From positions 310,001 through 374,000 of the forward strand of contig NZ_KE383837.1 in assembly GCF_000422445.1 (NCBI RefSeq): a stretch of DNA of 64,000 nucleotides. The letters run 5' to 3'. The DNA is from Paenibacillus assamensis DSM 18201. Its GTDB lineage: Bacteria > Bacillota > Bacilli > Paenibacillales > Paenibacillaceae. The position numbers and the translations under genes were made by a program. The notes below the pieces were generated by a model, which was given only the letters and a program-made list of their open reading frames with translations, did not search any database and was not told the origin of the DNA. Below are positions 8,708-17,591 of the stretch, piece after piece; the stretch's first letter is position 1; each line of letters begins with the position of its first letter.

Positions 8708-9703
8708 TTAGTTCTGTGCAGCGATGACCGACTTGCGTTCCATTAGTTCAATTCCTAACTTGTAGGCAGGATTTACTTCATCCCCATCTATCATCTGGAA
8801 CAAGAGATGACCTGCCAATGATCCAGCTTCACGCTTTGGTTGGCGGATTGTTGTGAGCGCCGGACTCACATATTCAGCAAGCTGGATATCATCGTAGCCA
8901 ATGACAGAAATATGATCAGGAATGGAAATCGAGCTCTCCTCAAATGCTTTCAATCCACCGATCGCCATTTCATCGTTGCCGTAAAAAACAGCTGAAGGCA
9001 GTTCTCCCTGCATAATCATCATCTTCGTAGCACGGTAGCCGCCTTCGCGTACGAAATTACCGCTCAACCGCCATTTCGTCTTTTCTTCAAGACCAGCTTC
9101 CTGCAAAGCACGAAGATAGCCTTCATAGCGGCGTTGATTGTCATAGGAGTTGGTAGGACCGCTAACATACGCAATCGACTTGTGCCCTTTTTCAATTAAA
9201 TAGCGAGTCGCCGTGTATCCCCCTAGCTCACTATCCACAAGCACATTAATTAAATAGTCACTGGATATTTCACGGTCCATAACGACAATTGGAAAACGTT
9301 CACTTGCACATTCTTTCAACGTCTCATTACTAATGTTATACGCCAGCACGATAGCTCCATCCGCTCTATTCTCGCGCAAAAATTTCACAGCCGTAGAATC
9401 TCGACCGCCCATAGAGCTGCATGCAATCAAGTCATAACCTCGCGCAAGCGCGACATCTTGAATGCTCTGGATTAGTTCGGAGTAGTACGGTCCAGATAAA
9501 TCGGTCAAAATAAGGGCGATCGTCTTCGTACGGCTCCTTTTCAAATCCATGGCGAAGCCGTTTTTGCGGTAGTTTAATTGACTAGCGGCTTCCAACACTT
9601 TCGTTCTTGTCTTTGCGCTCACCTTGCTGTCTCCATTAAGCGCGTATGACGCCGTTGAAAGCGCGACCCCCGCCAGCTTTGCCACATCTTTAATCGTTGC
9701 CAT
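8708..9703 (-). CDS. LacI-family transcriptional regulator of the sugar regulon
   Basis: A 331-residue regulator. Residues 1-48 form the LacI helix-turn-helix and hinge (TIKDVAKLAGVALSTAS), and residues 60-331 are a periplasmic-binding-like effector domain ending with the typical PALTTIRQP. The gene sits inside the regulon, after the second permease and before the esterase. The palindrome TCGAAACGTTTCGA, present at three places in this locus with the central CG typical of LacI operators, is its likely target. The inducer would be the imported oligosaccharide. A ribosome site AAAGGACG precedes the ATG. No exact operator copy was seen directly upstream of this gene. Confidence 0.93.
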   Translation of the reverse strand: MATIKDVAKLAGVALSTASYALNGDSKVSAKTRTKVLEAASQLNYRKNGFAMDLKRSRTKTIALILTDLSGPYYSELIQSIQDVALARGYDLIACSSMGGRDSTAVKFLRENRADGAIVLAYNISNETLKECASERFPIVVMDREISSDYLINVLVDSELGGYTATRYLIEKGHKSIAYVSGPTNSYDNQRRYEGYLRALQEAGLEEKTKWRLSGNFVREGGYRATKMMIMQGELPSAVFYGNDEMAIGGLKAFEESSISIPDHISVIGYDDIQLAEYVSPALTTIRQPKREAGSLAGHLLFQMIDGDEVNPAYKLGIELMERKSVIAAQN

Positions 9704-9842
9704 TAAACGTCGTCCTTTCTTTCCTTGAGCATGAATATACCTATCAAAATCAATACGTTACGTTTATAAATCCGTTATTTATAGGTGTAGCGCAGGCTTG
9801 TAAGCTTGTAAATTTCCACCAAGCGATCTCTTTATGTCTATA

Positions 9843-10661
9843 TTACTTCATCCCCGAGATCGTGTAACCTTCAATAATATGTTTTTGGAAAAATGAGAAA
9901 ATGATTATAATCGGCACTACCATGAACGCAGCCCCTGCCATTTGCAGGCCGAAGTCCGTACCATGCTCACCTTTTAACAACGACAATCCTACCGACAAGG
10001 TGTAAAGAGAATCATCATTCGCCATAATGAGCGGCCATAGGAAGCTATTCCACGCGCCAATGAAAGTCAGTATGCCTTGAACGGCAAACACAGGCTTCGC
10101 GATAGGCAATATGAGTCGGAAAAAGATTTTGATTTCCCCTGCGCCATCAAGACGTGCCGCTTCTAGTAAATCCATCGGTATCGTCGTCATAAACTGACGG
10201 AACAAGAAAATACCGAATGCGCCAACGAGCCCTGGCAGCACGATCCCGGTCATCGTATTCGTTAAGCCCATCGCATTGACGATCAAGTAAACCGGAATCA
10301 TCGTAACCTGACCCGGAATCATCATCGTTGCCAACACCAAGTAAAACATTTTGTTGCGTCCAGGAAATTCGAACTTGGCAAACGCATATCCAGCCATCGC
10401 ATTAAGCAAGAGCCCAATAAAGGACCAAAATACAATTGTCATCGTGTTTTGGAAATAGACGAGAAAGTCCATTTCTAGAAATAGCCGTTTATAATTATCA
10501 AGCGTCGGCTGATCAGGGAAAATCGTTGGCGGTACAGCTGTAAATTCATTCGCTGGCTTGAATGATGAACCGATCATCCAAATGAACGGAATCATCATGA
10601 TAAGGCCCCCCGCAACGAGCAGTGTTGTCATAAATACCTTTTCAAGTCGTCTAGCGGTCAT
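9843..10661 (-). CDS. CUT1 sugar ABC transporter permease (MalG-like)
   Basis: A 272-residue inner-membrane protein with six predicted membrane segments. The EAA loop that contacts the ATPase reads EAARLDGAGEIKIFFRLILP. The C-terminus YTISGMK is typical of MalG-type permeases. It is 45 bp after the MalF-like gene and has AAGGAGGAATAAAGG before the ATG. It forms the channel with the neighbouring permease. No ATPase gene is present in the locus, so a shared MsmX-like ATPase elsewhere is expected, as is usual for CUT1 systems in Bacillales. Confidence 0.95.
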   Translation of the reverse strand: MTARRLEKVFMTTLLVAGGLIMMIPFIWMIGSSFKPANEFTAVPPTIFPDQPTLDNYKRLFLEMDFLVYFQNTMTIVFWSFIGLLLNAMAGYAFAKFEFPGRNKMFYLVLATMMIPGQVTMIPVYLIVNAMGLTNTMTGIVLPGLVGAFGIFLFRQFMTTIPMDLLEAARLDGAGEIKIFFRLILPIAKPVFAVQGILTFIGAWNSFLWPLIMANDDSLYTLSVGLSLLKGEHGTDFGLQMAGAAFMVVPIIIIFSFFQKHIIEGYTISGMK

Positions 10662-10706
10662 CCTTTATTCCTCCTTCCCATTCCATACGATTCAGAAAGC
10701 TGCTTC

Positions 10707-11606
10707 TTAATATTCCACATCTTTTTTCCTTACGATAAACTGAATGATGGTCGCTGCAATAATAAATAGGAAGAGTACAAAAGAACCTGCAGCCGCATAA
10801 CCGAAATTACTAAGCTGGAATCCGTTGTTGTATATAAAGAGCGCCATAGACATCGTTTCATTAAGCGGCCCGCCTTTTGTCATAACGAGTGGTTCCTCGA
10901 AGAACTGAATCCAGCCGATTAGCGTCGTAATCGTGACAAAGAAAGTAGCGAAGCCAAGCAGCGGAACGGTAATGTAGAATAGTCTTTGCCGTTTGTTCGC
11001 TCCATCGATTTCAGCAGCCTCATAATACGTACGCGGAATTCCCTGAAGGGCAGCTAGGAAAATGATCATATTCACGCCCATTGACTTCCACAGTGCCATT
11101 AAAATTAATGAGAGTTTCGCCAACACTGGGTCCTGAAGCCATTTCTGTGCGGGGATATCAAACCAAGACAACATGTGATTAAACAAGCCGTACTGACTGT
11201 TGTACAAATAGCCCCATACGACAGCAACGGCGACAATGTTCGTGATAGAAGGCATATAATAAATAACTCGGAACGTCTTAAACAGCCGCCCTGTTCCGTA
11301 ATTAAGCAGCAGGGCAGCACTCATAGAAAGAATGATAACAAGCGGAACCCCGACAATGACATAGAATGCCGTATTATAGATCGATTTCAAAAATACCGGG
11401 TCTTTAAACAACTGTACAAAATTATCGAAGCCAACTGCGCTAATATTCGAATAGTCAGCAAGCCCTGCTAGATCGATATCTGTAAAGCTAATGACCAGTG
11501 CAATAACAATTGGAATGATGGAGAATACGATTAGCAACAGAAGCGTAGGTGCGATAAATAAGTATGGGACTCTGTATTTGGTCCACTGCTTCCAAATATG
11601 CTGCAT
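10707..11606 (-). CDS. CUT1 sugar ABC transporter permease (MalF-like)
   Basis: A 299-residue membrane protein with six predicted helices and the EAA loop EAAEIDGANKRQRLFYITVP. It pairs with the MalG-like permease downstream. GAGGGGGTG precedes the ATG. The gene follows the binding-protein gene by about 120 bp on the same strand. Confidence 0.95.
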   Translation of the reverse strand: MQHIWKQWTKYRVPYLFIAPTLLLLIVFSIIPIVIALVISFTDIDLAGLADYSNISAVGFDNFVQLFKDPVFLKSIYNTAFYVIVGVPLVIILSMSAALLLNYGTGRLFKTFRVIYYMPSITNIVAVAVVWGYLYNSQYGLFNHMLSWFDIPAQKWLQDPVLAKLSLILMALWKSMGVNMIIFLAALQGIPRTYYEAAEIDGANKRQRLFYITVPLLGFATFFVTITTLIGWIQFFEEPLVMTKGGPLNETMSMALFIYNNGFQLSNFGYAAAGSFVLFLFIIAATIIQFIVRKKDVEY

Positions 11607-11727
11607 CGTCTTTCACCCCCTCGGATTAGTGCTGCAGCCTGCCCCAGAAGGAGCAAGCCGCATCCAACAGACAACATGTGCTCGTGTCGATCTATCAAAA
11701 CTAAAGCGAAATGAAGCTATGAAATTT

Positions 11728-12966
11728 CTACTTGCTTAAAATTTCTTTTGCCTTCTCGTTCAAAGCATCCAGCTCTGTCTTCACATCCGCATCACCGACT
11801 GTAATCTGCTCGAAACTTGCAATAATCGCTTGAGCGATCGTTTCCCATTCCTTAATGAATGGTGCAGGACGGGAATTTTCCAACTGTTTACCGAATGAAG
11901 CGACTAACGGCTCTTTTAACTTCTCATCATTCCAAGCTTCTTTTACAGATGGAAGCGTGTTCGCCATCTCATACCATTTCAACTGTGTTTCTTTCTCTGA
12001 CATGTAGGAAATGAATTTCACTGCCTCATCCGCCATTTTCGTATGACTGAATACAGAAAGATTCGATCCACCAATGGAAGACGTATTCGTTTTCTTTGTA
12101 GGCATCACGATAGTCGACCATTTCCCATCAATCTCTGGTGCCTTTTCTTTTACCGTACCAATCATCCAAGGACCGCTAATGAACATAGGGATCGTTCCGT
12201 CTTTGAACGCCGCAGTAAGATCCAAATCTAAACCTTGCGGCACCAAACCTTCTTTCCAGAAACTCTTTAAATATTCGATGGATTCCACATATTCTGGCTG
12301 ATTAAATAATGGCTCGCGCTGATCATTAATTAGATCACTGCCGTTCTGCCAACCGAACAAGGCGGTAGTAATTTGGTCCCGTCCATCAATCGTAATACCA
12401 TACTTGCCTTCTCCTCGTGCTGTCAGCTTCTTCGAAGCATCCTTCAAGTCATCCCATGTCTTTGGACCTTCGGGATAACCCGCCTCTGCTAGCAAGTCTG
12501 TGCGATAATAGAGCACGCGTGTCTCTACGTACCATGGAATGCCTACCACTTTACCGTCATGTTTCATCGTTTGAACGGCCCCATTGAAGAAGTTCTCTTC
12601 TTTTAGGTTCGGATACTTTTCCATGTAAGAAGTCAAATCAAGCAGTGCGTTGGCATTCGCGAATTCCGGAATCCAAGAAGTTCCCATCTGGATGACATCA
12701 GGGCCGCTTTTTGAAGCTACTGCCGTCATGAGCTTGTCATGAGCATTTCCCCAAGGAATCGCTTGCACATCGATTTTTACGCCTGGATTTTGCTGTTCAT
12801 ACTGCTTTACCAGTTCGGGCAGCTTTTGACCTTCTCCACCCATCGCCCAAACTTTTAACACCTTTTCTCCATCTGCTGTTTCTTTAGACCCACCTGAACA
12901 ACCAACTAAAGCTACCGAAAACATGAGTAATACCGTCAACGCTGCCAATAACGATTTTCTCTTCAT
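11728..12966 (-). CDS. Sugar ABC transporter substrate-binding lipoprotein
   Basis: A family 1 extracellular solute-binding protein of 412 residues. A basic, hydrophobic signal peptide ends in the lipobox LVGC with cysteine 23, so the mature protein is lipid-anchored outside the membrane. The body contains the usual motifs of this class (KVWAMGGEGQKLPELVKQYE). The ATG ending at 12966 has GAGGTG at 8 bp; an ATG two codons earlier is too close to that site. It is the first gene of the transport operon. In the matching Listeria locus the binding protein captures sophorooligosaccharides. Confidence 0.93.
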   Translation of the reverse strand: MKRKSLLAALTVLLMFSVALVGCSGGSKETADGEKVLKVWAMGGEGQKLPELVKQYEQQNPGVKIDVQAIPWGNAHDKLMTAVASKSGPDVIQMGTSWIPEFANANALLDLTSYMEKYPNLKEENFFNGAVQTMKHDGKVVGIPWYVETRVLYYRTDLLAEAGYPEGPKTWDDLKDASKKLTARGEGKYGITIDGRDQITTALFGWQNGSDLINDQREPLFNQPEYVESIEYLKSFWKEGLVPQGLDLDLTAAFKDGTIPMFISGPWMIGTVKEKAPEIDGKWSTIVMPTKKTNTSSIGGSNLSVFSHTKMADEAVKFISYMSEKETQLKWYEMANTLPSVKEAWNDEKLKEPLVASFGKQLENSRPAPFIKEWETIAQAIIASFEQITVGDADVKTELDALNEKAKEILSK

Positions 12967-13027
12967 TTCCATTCACCTCGTCTGTAATGTACGTACCTTT
13001 GAAGCTTAATGATGAAAACTTATAAAT

Positions 13028-13041
13028 TCGAAACGTTTCGA
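13028..13041. promoter_or_regulatory. Perfect LacI-type operator in the leader of the transport operon
   Basis: TCGAAACGTTTCGA, a perfect 14-bp palindrome. It is 179 bp (centre to centre) from the second perfect copy at 13207-13220, so the two could bind one tetramer or two dimers with looping. Confidence 0.75.
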
Positions 13042-13206
13042 TAATTGTCGAAATAACGACCACTTTTCGCACAAAAATACTTGCTAACTAATTTGGCTAA
13101 GTACTTCCACACTTTCCTTATTACTTATGTAAACAACTTATCTAATAAGGAAACAGCTGTTTACAAGTAAAAGACACTTTGTTTATAAAAATAGATGAAC
13201 AATAAT

Positions 13207-13256
13207 TCGAAACGTTTCGATGGTCATATTATAATCTTGGATGTTAGCGTTTTCAA
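13207..13256 (-). promoter_or_regulatory. Consensus sigma-A promoter with operator at the start site
   Basis: On the minus strand TTGAAA (13256-13251), a 17-bp spacer and TATAAT (13233-13228) form a near-perfect promoter. The perfect operator TCGAAACGTTTCGA occupies 13220-13207, exactly where transcription should begin, which suits direct repression. The leader to the binding-protein ATG is about 250 nt and includes the second operator. Confidence 0.75.
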
Positions 13257-13296
13257 CTACTTTTTTTATAAATGTTTAACCACGTAAAATAAAAGA

Positions 13297-13314
13297 GCCT
13301 GGCATTAGCCAGGC
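13297..13314 (-). terminator. Hairpin terminator between the sugar operon and the SLH/BsuPI gene
   Basis: GCCTGGC pairs with GCCAGGC around a 4-base loop. On the minus strand it is followed by TCTTTTATTTT. It probably stops transcripts coming from the gene at 13568-14473 before the sugar operon promoter. Confidence 0.6.
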
Positions 13315-13445
13315 CGTGTTTAATAGACATACATTACCGTTTAGTTATCAACGTATAGATAAGGCGAACTTTTCAGTAGAAGATAAGAAATACAACATTC
13401 CTCTATCCATTTCATTAGATTAGCGCCGCCAAAGAAAATGAAACA

Positions 13446-13487
13446 GTGGCGACAATCCCCTATAATCAACTGAGGAGATGTCGCCAC
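13446..13487. terminator. Stem-loop downstream of the SLH/BsuPI gene
   Basis: GTGGCGACA pairs with TGTCGCCAC around a 24-base loop, followed on the plus strand by ATTTTT. A smaller perfect stem (GCTACAC/GTGTAGC) adjoins it at 13494-13510. Likely transcription end of the minus-strand gene at 13568, though a regulatory RNA structure is not excluded. Confidence 0.45.
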
Positions 13488-13567
13488 ATTTTTGCTACAC
13501 GAAGTGTAGCTACTTTCTATTCATTTCTTTCATGTGCTCCAATATCGGTTTATTTCTAGCTAAACGA

Positions 13568-14473
13568 TTACTGAACCGTAAATTGCTTAACGATACGAGC
13601 ACCATTATCTTTGGCCGTAATCCAAAATTCTACCGAGTACGACTTGCCCCGCTCCAACTTCGCTTGATGATCATACGTCACCGTCTCATTTGGAGACAAG
13701 GAGTCCTCCCCAAGCACCTGCATAAACATTTGGTCCGCAGATAAATGTTCAACAACTGCCCCTGTTGCATCCCTAATAATCAAGTCAAATCTTTGCGAAG
13801 TATTGTACTCCAACAATAGTGTCTCAGATCCCGTATTACGTACGGTAAATAGAAAATTGGTCTTCCCTGTCGCTGCGTCTGTACTAATCTGAACATCAGT
13901 CTTTAACGCATCTTCTGTCCGTTGTGCCTTATCTATATTTGCCAAAATTCTAACCAATGTAGTTACATCTTTTCGCTTTACTTCCGTACGGAATGACGTC
14001 GCATCCGTCAATATCCCATTATTCAATGCTGTAAATACGTAGGGAGCTGCCCATGCGGAGCTATCCAACAGATCCTTTGCTCCCGTTTCCAACGTGACTT
14101 TCTCGTCTAGCGGAATCTTAAAACCTTTCATTAAAGCAACTAGCAATTGTTCCAATGTAACCTTATCATTGGGCTTGAATTGTTGGTTCGAAACTCCGCT
14201 CATTAGCTTTGCCTCTATAACAGCAGGTATTGCCCCATTGTTTACTGCCCAGTGCGCTTTCGTATCCTCGAAGGATGGAGATATATCTGTTGAACGAAGT
14301 TCAAATAAACGAGCAAGAACAGTTGCCAATTCTGCCCGTGTCAAATTCTCATCCAACCGATCATGAATTAATTTAACAGGCTTCTTAAACTCAGGCATAG
14401 GCGGAGCGGCATAGACAGACGATCCAAGTACGCCAAATACGACCAACATAACGACAGCTATCTTTTTCTTCAT
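13568..14473 (-). CDS. Secreted SLH-like protein with C-terminal BsuPI domain
   Basis: A 301-residue exported protein. Residues 1-22 are a classical signal peptide ending VYAA. Residues about 35-185 contain SLH-like repeats (NLTRAELATVLARLFEL, HWAVNNGAIPAVIEAKLMSG, WAAPYVFTALNNGIL), the type that binds secondary cell-wall polymer. Residues about 200-300 match the BsuPI fold named after the Bacillus subtilis intracellular proteinase inhibitor (FLFTVRNTGSETLLLEYNTS, then SLSPNETVTYDHQA). Joining an inhibitor-type domain to a wall anchor suggests a surface-held protease inhibitor or a structural module. Single gene with AAAGGAG before the ATG. Confidence 0.8.
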   Translation of the reverse strand: MKKKIAVVMLVVFGVLGSSVYAAPPMPEFKKPVKLIHDRLDENLTRAELATVLARLFELRSTDISPSFEDTKAHWAVNNGAIPAVIEAKLMSGVSNQQFKPNDKVTLEQLLVALMKGFKIPLDEKVTLETGAKDLLDSSAWAAPYVFTALNNGILTDATSFRTEVKRKDVTTLVRILANIDKAQRTEDALKTDVQISTDAATGKTNFLFTVRNTGSETLLLEYNTSQRFDLIIRDATGAVVEHLSADQMFMQVLGEDSLSPNETVTYDHQAKLERGKSYSVEFWITAKDNGARIVKQFTVQ

Positions 14474-14551
14474 AGCCTTGCTCCTTTCTCATCATTATGT
14501 TCATTAGACGACCCTCCAACTTATATTGTTGCAGACAGTTGCTTATTCGAT

Positions 14552-15532
14552 TCAAAAAAGAAGATTTATATCTATGATTTCTTCATCACGTTCAATCTCG
14601 TTGCGAATACGATCGAGCGTCAACTTCATTCTTTCCGTGAGCTGCCCTTCTGCTTGCTTTTCACTAATCGCAATATACAAAAGGAATTGACGTAGCTTCA
14701 AAAAGGTCGGTATTCGCTCCAGCTCTTCACGCTCCAACGTACGATGCCGTGTATATCCCGCTAAAAAATAGGAGAAGAATTCCCCCATATCGTGACTGTT
14801 TTGAGCAGTCTGATTACCCTTTATCACATAATATAAAATGACAGCAATGTCGTTTACATACCAGTTGTACTGCATATCATCAAAATCAAATAAAGTAATT
14901 TGGCCGTCCGCAACGAAATAATTGCCGCGATGACAGTCATAATGGATAAGCCCATAGTTCTGAGATGTCACAGGAAAAGCATGCAGCTGTTTCAGCACTT
15001 CTTGCCCATATGTAATAACAGCGGGTTGTCCCTGCAGCAATTTCGAAAAATGCTGTAAACGAGGTTCCTCATGCCATTGAATACGAACAAATGAAGGATT
15101 TGAAGGTGTAAACGCCTCTGCTAGCCGATGCATCCGACCTACAATGTCGCCTAGCTGTACAAATAAAGGAGGTACCCAATCCTCTTCCGATACTTTTTCT
15201 CCCTTCGCTTTTTCGTAGCTGACAAAGTAAAACTGCGCTACCTTATATACTAACTGCCCATCTATTGTTGGAATACAACGCGATACAGGTATCCCATGTT
15301 CAGCTAAATAATTGATGTAATCAACTTCTGCCAGCAGCATCAACTTGGTACGACGTTCTCGGTGAATGATTTTAAGAATAAAAGATTGATTATTTTTTGT
15401 ATATTCATAAACATAGCTTTCAAATCCGCCGATTTCGATCATCTCACTTGGATCTACGCCGTATACCAATGCCGCTACTGCGATAGTGTCATGTAACTGA
15501 TCGCTATTCACTGTATCATCCATGTTGTCCAT
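14552..15532 (-). CDS. APH-type phosphotransferase family protein
   Basis: About 326 residues in the aminoglycoside phosphotransferase/choline kinase fold. The N-lobe contains an ATP-binding lysine in QSFILKIIH. The C-lobe has the Brenner motif LIHYDCHRGNYF and the metal-binding ITLFDFDDMQ. The substrate cannot be named; similar Bacillales proteins are annotated as spore coat (CotS-like) or homoserine-kinase-like enzymes. I chose the ATG ending at 15532 because GAGGTGAGGGG lies 7 bp before it; a longer frame reaches 15568. The gene is divergent from the small protein at 15668. Confidence 0.85.
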   Translation of the reverse strand: MDNMDDTVNSDQLHDTIAVAALVYGVDPSEMIEIGGFESYVYEYTKNNQSFILKIIHRERRTKLMLLAEVDYINYLAEHGIPVSRCIPTIDGQLVYKVAQFYFVSYEKAKGEKVSEEDWVPPLFVQLGDIVGRMHRLAEAFTPSNPSFVRIQWHEEPRLQHFSKLLQGQPAVITYGQEVLKQLHAFPVTSQNYGLIHYDCHRGNYFVADGQITLFDFDDMQYNWYVNDIAVILYYVIKGNQTAQNSHDMGEFFSYFLAGYTRHRTLEREELERIPTFLKLRQFLLYIAISEKQAEGQLTERMKLTLDRIRNEIERDEEIIDINLLF

Positions 15533-15604
15533 GTTGTATCCCCTCACCTCATTTACATCTCTTTCCATTCATTAAATCAGGAATGCATTTGCATGTAAAG
15601 AGGA

Positions 15605-15632
15605 ACCGCTGCCTAGGCGCATACATACATTA
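15605..15632 (+). promoter_or_regulatory. Possible sigma-K-type promoter
   Basis: AC, 17 bp, then CATACATTA, which fits the mother-cell sigma-K pattern AC-N16-CATANNNTA with one extra spacer base. It lies 36 bp before the ATG of the small protein at 15668. The match is short, so it may be chance. Confidence 0.35.
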
Positions 15633-15667
15633 ATGACATATGTACCGTGAGATGGAGGTAATACAGC

Positions 15668-16021
15668 ATGCCTTGCTCCTGCCAGCAACCTAAACCCGGC
15701 ATTTTATATCAGGGTCACCCAAATGTATTAGCCCAATGGAAGACCTATCGCGACACCATGCAAGAGGTACTTCAGCCTCATCTTCATAAGACCGTGCGAA
15801 TTACGCTCGATAATGGAAATACCTATGAAGGTAAGATCGTTGGTGTCGATGGGAGTTTTCTATTACTCGAAGTTATGATGCCTACCGAAGCTGTTCAAGC
15901 TCCCCAAGCCAGCTCTAGGGGATATCAATCTGCATCACCAGTTTCGGATCACAGAAACTATAGCAGCGTTATTTTACCGCTCGTTCTATATGAATTACTT
16001 ATCATCACATTGCTTGTATAA
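15668..16021 (+). CDS. Small protein with Sm-like fold segment and C-terminal membrane helix
   Basis: A 117-residue protein of unknown function. A cysteine-rich start (MPCSCQQ) precedes residues about 42-70, where TVRITLDNGNTYEGKIVGVD followed by a hydrophobic strand has the look of an Sm/LSm-type beta barrel. A low-complexity linker then leads to a C-terminal hydrophobic helix, presumably a membrane anchor. GGAGGTAATACAGC gives a strong ribosome site. A sigma-K-like box upstream would suggest expression in the mother cell during sporulation, but that is speculative. It is monocistronic and followed by a strong hairpin. Confidence 0.7.
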   Translation: MPCSCQQPKPGILYQGHPNVLAQWKTYRDTMQEVLQPHLHKTVRITLDNGNTYEGKIVGVDGSFLLLEVMMPTEAVQAPQASSRGYQSASPVSDHRNYSSVILPLVLYELLIITLLV

Positions 16022-16035
16022 TAATAAACCTACAT

Positions 16036-16089
16036 GAAAATGCCGCATTCGCCACGCTTAGTTAGCGTACAGCGAATTGCGGCATTTTC
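16036..16089. terminator. Strong bidirectional terminator
   Basis: GAAAATGCCGCATTCGC pairs with GCGAATTGCGGCATTTTC with one bulged base. A and T runs are part of the stem ends, so it can serve the plus-strand gene at 15668 and the minus-strand MFS gene at 16150. Confidence 0.8.
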
Positions 16090-16149
16090 ATTATTATTAT
16101 TTAAGTTATCTGTTTAAGCTACATGTTTGATTCATGAACTTTTTACACT

Positions 16150-17367
16150 CTATTGCGATTGCGCTTGCTCCGTAGATACAGCTGTCTGCACTTGCTTCTC
16201 CTGTGTAAAGCGAAGCATGGATAATAAAATTAACACTAGAGACAATGCCCCGAAGATGCCTGCCATATACTGCAGCCCGATCGTATCCAGCAGCAGCCCT
16301 ACCGTCAGAAGCACGACTTGGAACATAACCCGATCGATCATGCTGCGGAAGGAGAAGAAACGACCATGATATTCTTTAGGAATCGTCGTCTGAAAGTAAG
16401 TAGAAAGCAGTGGGAAATAACAACCTGCCGCAAAGCCAAACAATCCGAATGATGCGAGTGCAACCCATGCATAGTCTGCAAATAACAACATGAATTGAGA
16501 TATGGCTATCATTACGGAGAACAAATATAATCGATTCAGTAAATTCCCGTTTCCTGAAAGGTAACGCACAAGAAAAGCTGCTACGATAAAGCATACCCCT
16601 TCTACGGCATATAGGGCACCTTTAATTTCAGAGCTCTGGTGCATTTCACTAATATTAATGACCATGAGGTTGAATGCACCAATGAATAACAAGGGAACAA
16701 TAGAAATTATAAGGGCCATCGTTGCTACCGGCATACTTTTCAGCATTGGAATGACTTCTTTAAAGCTGCCTTTCGATCCATGAAGCTTGTTGCTGTCTTC
16801 TTTCTTCGTTTCGTCTACACGCAGCAGCATCGTCGATACTAGCAGCAGCACATACGCAACAAATGAAGCCATATACAACGTGTACAGGTCAACGACCATT
16901 AACAAGCTTCCTGCGGCTGCTGTACCTAATATTCTCGCCACGGTAGAAGCATTCATATTGACCCCATTCAATGTAATGAGGTCTTTCTCCGCAACAATTT
17001 GCGGGATCAACGCTTGTAGAGCAGGCAGTGTAAATGCGGCTGAGATTTGTAAAAAGACAGCGAACATTATCATCCATAATACGGAGTCAAATGCGAGCGC
17101 GACAAACATGAAGCACACACTAATTAATCGTCCAATACCTGAATAAATGAGTATCGTCTTCTTCTTATTTGCATCGATAACTCTTCCTGCCAGTGGACCG
17201 ACCAATACACCTGCCAATAAGCCTGTAAACAGGATTAACGACTTCATAAAGTCAGAAGGGACATGCTTCTGCATAAATTCCAAGTTGGCGATAATCGACA
17301 TCCACAAGCCTAAACTCGCAATAAATTCCCCTGCCAGTACAATCCATACATTGCGGTTTGTCCACAC
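16150..17367 (-). CDS. MFS transporter (macrolide-efflux-like MFS_3 type)
   Basis: A 405-residue protein with 12 predicted membrane segments. The loop between helices 2 and 3 reads GPLAGRVIDANKKKTILI, the MFS A-motif region, and the central loop near residue 195 is charged (DETKKEDSNK). Overall length and sequence style resemble the Bacillales MFS group often annotated as macrolide or multidrug efflux. The substrate is unknown. The start is a GTG with GAGGTGG upstream. Confidence 0.85.
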   Translation of the reverse strand: MWTNRNVWIVLAGEFIASLGLWMSIIANLEFMQKHVPSDFMKSLILFTGLLAGVLVGPLAGRVIDANKKKTILIYSGIGRLISVCFMFVALAFDSVLWMIMFAVFLQISAAFTLPALQALIPQIVAEKDLITLNGVNMNASTVARILGTAAAGSLLMVVDLYTLYMASFVAYVLLLVSTMLLRVDETKKEDSNKLHGSKGSFKEVIPMLKSMPVATMALIISIVPLLFIGAFNLMVINISEMHQSSEIKGALYAVEGVCFIVAAFLVRYLSGNGNLLNRLYLFSVMIAISQFMLLFADYAWVALASFGLFGFAAGCYFPLLSTYFQTTIPKEYHGRFFSFRSMIDRVMFQVVLLTVGLLLDTIGLQYMAGIFGALSLVLILLSMLRFTQEKQVQTAVSTEQAQSQ

Positions 17368-17475
17368 TTACTATCCACCTCATTTCATATGTATAATTTT
17401 CCTCATTTTTAATGTTCCTATCATACCAGCAGTCCGACAAACAAACAACTGTTCGCTTTCAAGAAATACATAAAA

Positions 17476-17505
17476 GCAGGTCTATGGCTCAACACCAAGA
17501 CCTGC
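17476..17505 (-). terminator. Terminator of the GAF-protein gene
   Basis: GCAGGTCT pairs with AGACCTGC around a 14-base loop. On the minus strand it is followed by TTTTATG. It lies 87 bp after the stop of the gene at 17592. Confidence 0.6.
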
Positions 17506-17591
17506 TGGAAAAGACGGTATTTGAATGAAATACGGGTAAGAAATTATCATTAGAGCGTCAGGGAAAGTATCTATACTACTGCAATTTAGAG

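Noticed and set aside
9704-9842. Autoregulatory operator directly upstream of the lacI-type gene
   Set aside because: AAACGTAACG near 9760 shares a few bases with the operator but lacks the palindrome, so the gene is better explained by read-through from the transport operon.
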